Source: Verpa conica
Taxonomy: Eukaryota > Ascomycota > Pezizomycetes > Pezizales > Morchellaceae
DNA length: 64,000 nucleotides
Reading direction: 5' to 3'
Assembly: GCA_033030425.1 (NCBI GenBank)
Contig: JAUFSD010000001.1
Coordinates: forward strand, 2,976,001-3,040,000
The translations under genes were made by a program, and so were the position numbers. Under the pieces are notes generated by a model. It did no database searches, was not told where the DNA came from, and saw nothing but the letters and a program-made list of their open reading frames with translations. This document shows, one piece after another, positions 57,046-64,000 of the stretch. Each line of letters opens with the position of its first letter. The first letter of the stretch is position 1.

Positions 57046-60000
57046 CTACAAGACGACATTATGCACTAGAACGTTCATATATCCCATGACTGCATCAATC
57101 AGTTCTGTTTCACCCAATATACCCAAAACTCTGCCAGAAAGTTCTTTCAATTTCGGCATATTGGGGTCACCCCTGTCTGATTTGATCACCATATCCCTCA
57201 ACCACTCGCTTCCGAGCTTCAAGATAATCACTAAAATGTCTCCATCTACTTGACTAAGTTGTGGGTCGCGTTCGGTGATCTCCATGGCTGAAGAATTGCA
57301 CCGGCTCATACCCATTTTTGTCTTGTAAAGGTCTTGGATGTATCTCAACAGTCGCAAGGAGCTTTCCTCCAGGAGTGTGAGATGAAACATCGAGCCATTG
57401 ATGCTAGCAGCGATGAGGTCATGCTCTGGGAAAAGTACACCTGGGAGTAGTTTATTTAATTGCCACGGTGGCCTTACGTTCCCCTTCCGTATACGAGAAA
57501 TAGAGCTAGTCAGCTCTGCTTCAACTATAGTCACCAAGCTCTCAACATTACGGCGGCCTATAAGAATTTTAGCATTATCTCTTTGGAGCCCGGGGTAAAT
57601 GACTTACTAGGGGGTTGCCACAGTCCAGCAATGCCATACTGCTTATCAGTAGCCAAGAAAAAGTTTTCATGAATCTGGAAGTGATGAAATCCATTACGGG
57701 CGGTATCATCGCTTGTACAAATTAGTATCTATATACGATAGTTTAGATAGAGTTCCTATTACCTGAAAAGCTCAATGAATTTTTCATTTTCAAATCTAAA
57801 AATAATCATTGAGTCGGCACTACATGAGAGCTGAATTAATGGTTCCGTGACCGAGATTTGCACAGCAGGTGATCGAACTTTCACTCCAGTTACAAAATCG
57901 AATCTTGTTTTTGGTTAGTTATATAAATACCTAGGGTTCGAACGGCTAGGGTATTTTACTTCTTTGTTGCGGTATTAAATGTTCTCATGTTAATTTTATC
58001 GCCTGAACAGTACACGATAGAGCTAGATAAAGGTGCTTATATTAGATGGTGAGTAATAAAGGTGGCTATATTTATGACTTACTTAGTGCCGTAAGGAGCC
58101 AAAGAATAAACAGGTTCGTCACATGGTATTTGAAACCGTCGTCGAACTTCGATATTTCCAGATGGTCCAGTGGTAACAGAAAGTATAATAATCCTGCCTT
58201 TGTGTACATTGGAGGTGGTAACATTGATGTAATCTGTACCTAGTACAATATATCGGTAGGGCTTATTTTCAATCTCCATATTCCATTCTAGGGTATGGTT
58301 AGCAGAGCAGGGGGGGTTGTATTAAGATAGTATCCACAAACCTGCAAGGCAGTATATTTGTTCGTTAGCTTTCCCAAAGATAAGCTCTTTCTTTGAGCTA
58401 TCACGGATGTCCCTCTCAGCCTTTGATTCCCCACTATAACCTAATTAGCTATTTATGTCGGAAGTATTATAATGATATGAAGTGGATTACTGACGTTCTA
58501 GGATCAAGAAATCTGAGGGAACAAAATGATTTTCGTTTCCCTGGCACATGCTTTTCGCTCTCGACACGAGGGTCGTCGGATGCAGTCCTCGAACAGGCAA
58601 CAATCAAAACATTAAGAGGTTTATAAAATAATAACCTCCTTGGTGTCTCATGTAGGCGAAGCCTACGAACACAAACCTTCTCACTTTCGCCAACGTCGGC
58701 GTAAAATATTTGGTCTTTGGTCATACCAATGACGATGTTCTGTGGATCTAGTGAATTTATCTGAGCGAAGGCAACTAATGAAGGCTATGAATTTGTCAGT
58801 TTACCATTATAAATCTAAATGGTGCGGAGTACTACAAACCTCAATGTCTGATTCCTCGAACACAACTTGGGCAGCTCGGAACTTTCCATTAGGGAAATCG
58901 AATCGAAAGAGCTCGGGCCCTGCCAAAACAAAAGCAGAGTCATGCCTTCGTACATCTGGGTATAGCTGAACCGGGGTTGGACCGAACTGGATCTCCTCTA
59001 TTCTCTCGAGGTTAAGGCCTTCGATAATTAGTGGCACTGTTCCTCAGTTAATTTCTGTCACAGGACAGCGAACGAAAAACATACACCTCTCCCACTTCAC
59101 ATTCAGTGCAATCACAGTACCACCTCTCAGCCCACAAAGCAGAGTTGAGGCGCCGTTAGCAGAGAGTAGGGCTGCAGACTCGCAGATGAACAGATCTAGT
59201 TGCCCCTCGATATTCCCCTCGAACACTAGATACATTAGCCTGGATTTGTGCTGGGGTAGCTTTGGAACGCATACTGGGTTTGTCTAGCAATGGTATTAGT
59301 CCGTTTGATAGGTCAAAAAGAAAAAATTGAACCGTAGCTTCTCGAGTTCCAATTACTACTAGCATGCGCCCGTTTCTATACGCAGGATTATAAATAGTTA
59401 TCCTAGACCTTGAAGGGGTATTACCTACATCTCCATTATAGCTACGAATGTTGGGTCTTCTGATAACTGAGTAGGTAATCCAACAGGATTTAGAAACTTT
59501 CCACTATATTACTATCAGCCATCTGCTATATCTTTTAGAGGCTAAGCACTTACGCATTTTCATCAACTCGTATGGTCACGAGGACTAGCCTAACTGTATG
59601 CCCGTTTCGAACTGCAACTACTAGAAACTCGTCCTTTAGAGCCGCTGCCACGATAACATCTCCTGGAACACACTCTTCTCTCATAATAGGGTATCGTGTC
59701 TCGGTCTCAATGCCTGCCATATCAATATCTCGATCGACATCTCTACGGAGGGCAAGATATTCCTCTTTTAATTGGGTGATGATGATCATACTAGGCGTGA
59801 CCTGCACTGATAGAGTTCCCACCGCACCTGCAGCCAATGTGGTTTCGTTCATATCCAAAAAATTACATTCACTGGCATCTTCCCAATCCCCAGCAGGCGT
59901 CAAGAAACATAAGCTTGATTGATCTGGCAGCGACGAAAGCAAAAAATAGCCCGCTTCGGAAGAATCAGGAAGTATCCAAAGCCGTCTCACCCCTTTTAGA

Positions 60001-62002
60001 TAATTTGCCGACCCTTGAATTCTTGCTTGAATTCCATACCGTAGCTCGGTAATTGCACCATGATCTCCGCGACCCGTGCAAGCGAATACGCGGTCTCTTT
60101 CTGCCTTCCCACTGGCGTGGCCTTGTGTAGGCAAGTTTACAAGCTCAAAATCGAAAACAGGCGACCAATTCGCTACGGATTCTTCGAGTTTTGGTTCAGT
60201 CTCCACGGGATGTGGTCCTATCTTTAACTGATCGAAGAGTCTCAGCCCAGTCACTGGGGAACAGAACCAATTATAGACGCTTCAAACAAGAAGTTATCAA
60301 CTGAACTTACTAGATACACTCCGCCACTACTCATCTCACCACCTGCAACCAGCATATCGTTTTTGGTTAAACCAAAATCTAGTGATGCAAAGGCTGTCCC
60401 AATCGAACAATCAAGATGGCACGCTTTGTTGGCTAACTGGATGAGGTTTGGTCCCTGTGTATCTACTTCCAGGAAGAAAATATCGCCATCTTCCATGGCA
60501 AGGTACATATCATCGTGATCATAGGCATAATTTGGGGTCCTTAAAGGTCGAGCCCATGAAGTCACAAGACTTCCTAGTAACTACGTTAGACATCTTGATA
60601 AACATATCTTCCTATTGATTGACTTACGTCGCTGCCCGTTTGGTGGCGCAGGTGGGAAAGCAATCTTCGCAAATGAAGCACTTCCAGACATGATATCGGA
60701 AGCCTTCACAACATGCGTCGAGAACTCTGTCACCAGTAGAAACGCGGAACCAATAACCAGCGGAATAACATGCAAAGGCATCGATATATCTATTGAAGTT
60801 AGAGTTGCTAGTAGAATAGGTCGACACGAAAGAAACAATACCATCGGATAGACGGAATCCGTTGTGGCCATGTCTAGTAGCTGTACGTAGAGGCCTTGAT
60901 GTCCACCATTCATATAGCTGCAGACGAGATTTTCGATTCGAGCTATACCAATATTCAGTGTATTTTTCTTTGGAGTAGGGAGTTTCTATATCTTTGGAGG
61001 AAAGGGACTAACTCTATCACAAATAGCAGTAAAATCACGTGATCCTGGTCATCAGGGGATGGATGGAGGAACTCCATATGCAGGATCAAGCCTTTGACAT
61101 CAAAATTCTTTTCCTCTTTGATTGGGGTCAAAGGAAGCCCCTGGCGTAGTTGCCGTTCTAGTTCATCTGTGGGGTGTAGCGCATACAACCGAAATGTGTC
61201 CTGGTAAGCAGCTACTGCTAACGCCCTCGATCTGATCAAGATATTAGTCTTGATGAGCCCAATGGTCTTTCCAGACGGAGATACTGTCATACCGGGGATC
61301 TATAGCTATGGATTTTCCTAGATGTGTGGGATGAACTCCTTTAGAATCAATCCTCTTCATTGAAACAACAAAATCAACCTCCCCTTGTACCTCCGAATCT
61401 TTCGCGTAGATGAAAGCAAGATGACCCGAGTCCAAGCTCAGGGCAAGTATATGAGGGGGTAATATCGGTTTACGAGTATCCTCCCCGCCCCCTCGCATAG
61501 CCACATCATCCTGCAACTGGTTTGCCAACTCGTTTCTGAAGATGGCGTCCTGGACAGAATAAAAGTGCTTTCTCGGCGAGCCAAAGACCCTAGCATGGCG
61601 AATATCGGCTTGAAAGTCGGTCTTTGATCCTACCTGGCGGAGTTTACCATCTTCAGTGAGGATATGTAGTTCTATGAATGTTTCCTGAAAATTGCCCAGA
61701 AATCAATATATTTCTATGCATTCGACACTATGAAAGAGTAGTACTAGATCCGTAACAATAAGGATAGGACTAACCCCAACGAATACGACGTCATTCAGAT
61801 CTTTACTCCTGATGCGAGCGGGGATTATCTGCCGAATGACTGGCGAATGCACCAGAGTCCGTGTCAATAGTCCATACACTGGAGGATCCTCAGGTGACTG
61901 TGAGGAGGAATCATGGTGGTTATTATGCGCCATGAGCTGTTCACGGGTAGTCTGGTTCGTCCACGGCCTGTTTACCCATACGTGTGAGTTTGAATTCTCC
62001 AT
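57046..62002 (-). CDS. MMS1_N/CPSF_A-family beta-propeller protein
   Basis: Large WD-like beta-propeller protein related to DDB1, CPSF160/RSE1 and MMS1/Rik1, families that scaffold cullin-4 ligases or RNA processing complexes. From ATG 62002 I trace 17 exons with introns mostly 48-61 nt; total about 1,337 residues. The N-terminal MMS1_N domain has VYGLLTRTLVHSPVIRQIIP, ARIRSKDLNDVVFVG, HVIPLVIGSAFLLVTEFSTH and VTSWARPLRTPN with DDMYLAMEDGDI. The C-terminal CPSF_A domain has QLYPDVRRHDSAFVLAGPEL, KANEQIYCLAEWNMEIENKP, YRYIVLGTDYINV, FLATDKQYGIAGLW and IRKGNVRPPWQLNKLLPGVL. The exon 5/6 junction (near 60254-60310) does not join in frame with a normal GT-AG intron, so either one base is missing or an unusual splice is used. 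Exact orthology inside the superfamily is uncertain. Confidence 0.85.
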
Positions 62003-63334
62003 CCAAACTTTCCCGCTCCACCAAGACAGCTAATGTACCGTTGGGAACCACGGGTCAAGTCTCTTATATTAAACCAACCACCAGCCAAGGGTGCGGCGCC
62101 GGAAATATGAATTACCTATCTCGTGGAAAGCAAGTTTGAGCTTGGGTATTGCCGAGAGAAAAAAAAAAAAGTGCACTCGGGACTCTATGTAGCTTGTATA
62201 GCTGACAGCTGCAGGAGCAGTTGGTGGGTGATCGAGGATCGGCCGCTTGGAGTGTGTGTAGAGATATATATGCACGACCGAAATGACGCACCCGTCTTTC
62301 CCTACGGCCGGATTCTCTCACCACTGCCGTTGCCTTACTTGCCCTGCGAGATCCCTACACTTCGGCGTTTTTCCTGCCCCCGTGGCCTCGAGATCGGTAA
62401 AGCAACCGCGCACCGAATCTCTTCGTTTTCTTGGAGGCAACTCTTGCCCGTAGCAGATGCAGATGCAGGCAGATGTAGCTGGTGTCGTGGGTAGACCGTT
62501 TTTATGTTTTATTTTTGCCGTCGCTGATCTCAATTGAGAGAGTGCACGAAAACCTATCTGGTTCTGGGCGTGGGCAGGCGACGGTGCACGTTGACTGAGA
62601 GTCCGAAGCCGTTGTGCTCATAAGACTTTGAGGGGGATGGAACGTCACTCGGCGGGCAACCCCAATGCTTTATCATTCTACATGTCACACAGCAACTCCA
62701 CACCATATTTATTTGTTTCTCTAGGGATAACTATATAGGCCCCTGGATTACCTTTACGCAATGCAGCAATTGATGGCGGTGATGACGGCAATAGGAAGGG
62801 TGTTCATGTACGACAGCAGTTCCTGGAGGGGGGGGATCTCCCAGCGGCATTCAATAATCTCTATCCGGAAGCCCTCATATTGTAGCCTAGGCTCTTTGGT
62901 GCACGTTGGATTCTTGAATGCTGTACATATTGGAGTCTCATACATCCCAGCTGGCGATTGGAAGATGGGAAAGAAAGCATAGGGAAAGGCTTCCCCGCGG
63001 AGGGGTAGACATTGAGTCCCCAGGGTTAGAATGTTAGGGGTTTGACTTGGCGCCTTAAATTGCCATAAAGAGCAGGATGGTTGCCTAACAGGGGAATAGG
63101 GGAGCATCTACCTGTTTGGAGCCACGCGACAACGACGCGACTTGCTTTTCTTCAACTGCCAGCCAGAGTCCTCTCTCCCGGTTGATTTGAAAACTTCATC
63201 AGTATTCTGATCTGTCGCATTATTTCCCCAAGCTTGAGATACATACATTATACAGTACGTGTGTGTTCGCTCACAGCCACCTCTTTAATTCCTGAATATT
63301 CTGCCCCATATACCCAGCAAAAATATTGTCCGTA
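62003..63334. other. Divergent intergenic region
   Basis: 1.3 kb between the CPSF_A-family gene and the TBC gene, which are transcribed away from each other. Several short frames on both strands lack domains or splice support. A GTGCACG word recurs near 62540-62590. Confidence 0.45.
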
Positions 63335-64000
63335 ATGGACAACGAAAAAATACAGCTACCGAATCATCTTATTGATTCTGAAGATGCAAAAAAATCCGGG
63401 GTAGGAGCTCCAAGAGTGGAGCAAGACCTCGAAAAGACAAGTGTCATTGAACAGGCTTGCCGGTTGGGAGATCGTGAAGCTATCGCTGAGCTAGCAACGT
63501 CTAGAGATGGGTTGCTCAATGATAAATTTCGCAGAAAAGCATGTATGTACTTCCACCAGGCGCATGCCCCAAAACCTGTGCCTTATTAACCCTTCTGTAT
63601 ATTCACAGGGCCTCTCCTGCTGGGATACAACGATACAGTATCTCAACCCCAGGACAGCGATGATAAGCATGATCATCTCTTGGTTGAGTCAAACTTGTTG
63701 TCGTGGAAGGATCTTCCTCCCCATGGAGACGAGGACCAAGTACAGTTGGACGTCAACCGGTCTTTCATTTACTACCCCACTAGTAAGCGGCGAGCCTTAT
63801 CTGTCACACCAGCTTTGACTGAGTGGAACTGAATTATCAAGGGTAGATATGTCACCACGAGAATTAAAGGCCCGGAAACAAGAGCTCTCAGACTTGATTG
63901 TGGAAGTACTACGGCGACATCCAATGCTCTGCTACTTCCAAGTATACCCCCACAAAACAGTAAACAATTTGTTTGTGTCTGACATAGTCAAAACAGGGAT
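63335..64000 (+). CDS. TBC-domain RabGAP, GYP8/TBC1D20-like (partial)
   Basis: GTPase-activating protein for Rab1/Ypt1-type GTPases in early secretory traffic; cut by the right window edge. Exons 63335-63542, 63609-63782, 63847-63941 and the start of a fourth at 63997, with introns of 66, 64 and 55 nt. The spliced N-terminus shows SVIEQACRLGDREAIAELAT, LLNDKFRRKAWPLLLGYN, the Rab-GAP box region VQLDVNRSFIYYPTN, then KQELSDLIVEVLRRHPMLCY followed by FQG at the edge. The D-R spacing and the YFQGYHD-type motif about to begin are those of the GYP8/TBC1D20 branch. The catalytic arginine (DVNRSF) is present. Confidence 0.85.

Overview
The window is nuclear DNA of a filamentous ascomycete, probably Pezizomycotina. 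Almost every gene carries short GT-AG introns of about 50-120 nt with CTAAC/CTGAC-like branch points and TAG/CAG acceptors. Proteins match ascomycete families (ORC6, KRI1, TRM2, SEC26, MBP1-type APSES factor, END3, RPS14, MRPL20). Gene islands alternate with AT-rich gene-poor stretches that hold transposon remains. The exact lineage cannot be fixed from sequence alone.

Layout. 1-600: a partial gene leaving the left edge (minus strand). 1778-2840: a short-chain dehydrogenase pseudogene whose premature stop falls exactly on the catalytic tyrosine. 3227-12217: a piggyBac-like DNA transposon split by a complete Ty3/Gypsy chromovirus (3761-10270, minus strand, 5-bp target duplication AATAT). The retroelement shows two matching LTRs, a gag-pol -1 frameshift cassette (slippery heptamer, 6-nt spacer, 9-bp stem) and a primer site complementary to its own predicted mRNA start, which suggests Tf1-like self-priming. 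It is inactive as it stands, with a gag frameshift and a late pol stop. 14525-16351: a fungal multi-pass membrane protein. 18191-18541 and 34463-34592: two short hAT-like MITEs with matching terminal repeats and near-perfect 8-bp duplications. 20659-21663: a three-exon gene of unknown function.

From 22.4 kb the window is mostly conserved housekeeping genes: MRPL20 (mitoribosome), divergent ORC6/KRI1 (replication origin licensing and ribosome biogenesis), TRM2 (tRNA m5U54 methyltransferase with an unusually long repetitive N-terminal extension and a mitochondrial-like presequence), SEC26 (beta-COP), an unknown membrane protein, divergent Cup1-like LYR protein and MBP1-type cell-cycle transcription factor, divergent GNAT acetyltransferase and END3, RPS14, a CorA-like transporter, a 17-exon MMS1_N/CPSF_A-family protein, and the start of a TBC-domain RabGAP (GYP8/TBC1D20-like) cut by the right edge.

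Exon borders were derived by hand from splice signals, phase and family conservation. Each spliced model quoted sums to a whole number of codons, except the CPSF_A-family gene, where one junction does not join cleanly, and the genes cut by the window edges. No operon-like or secondary-metabolite cluster logic is visible. The most interesting material is the retroelement and its nested host transposon.
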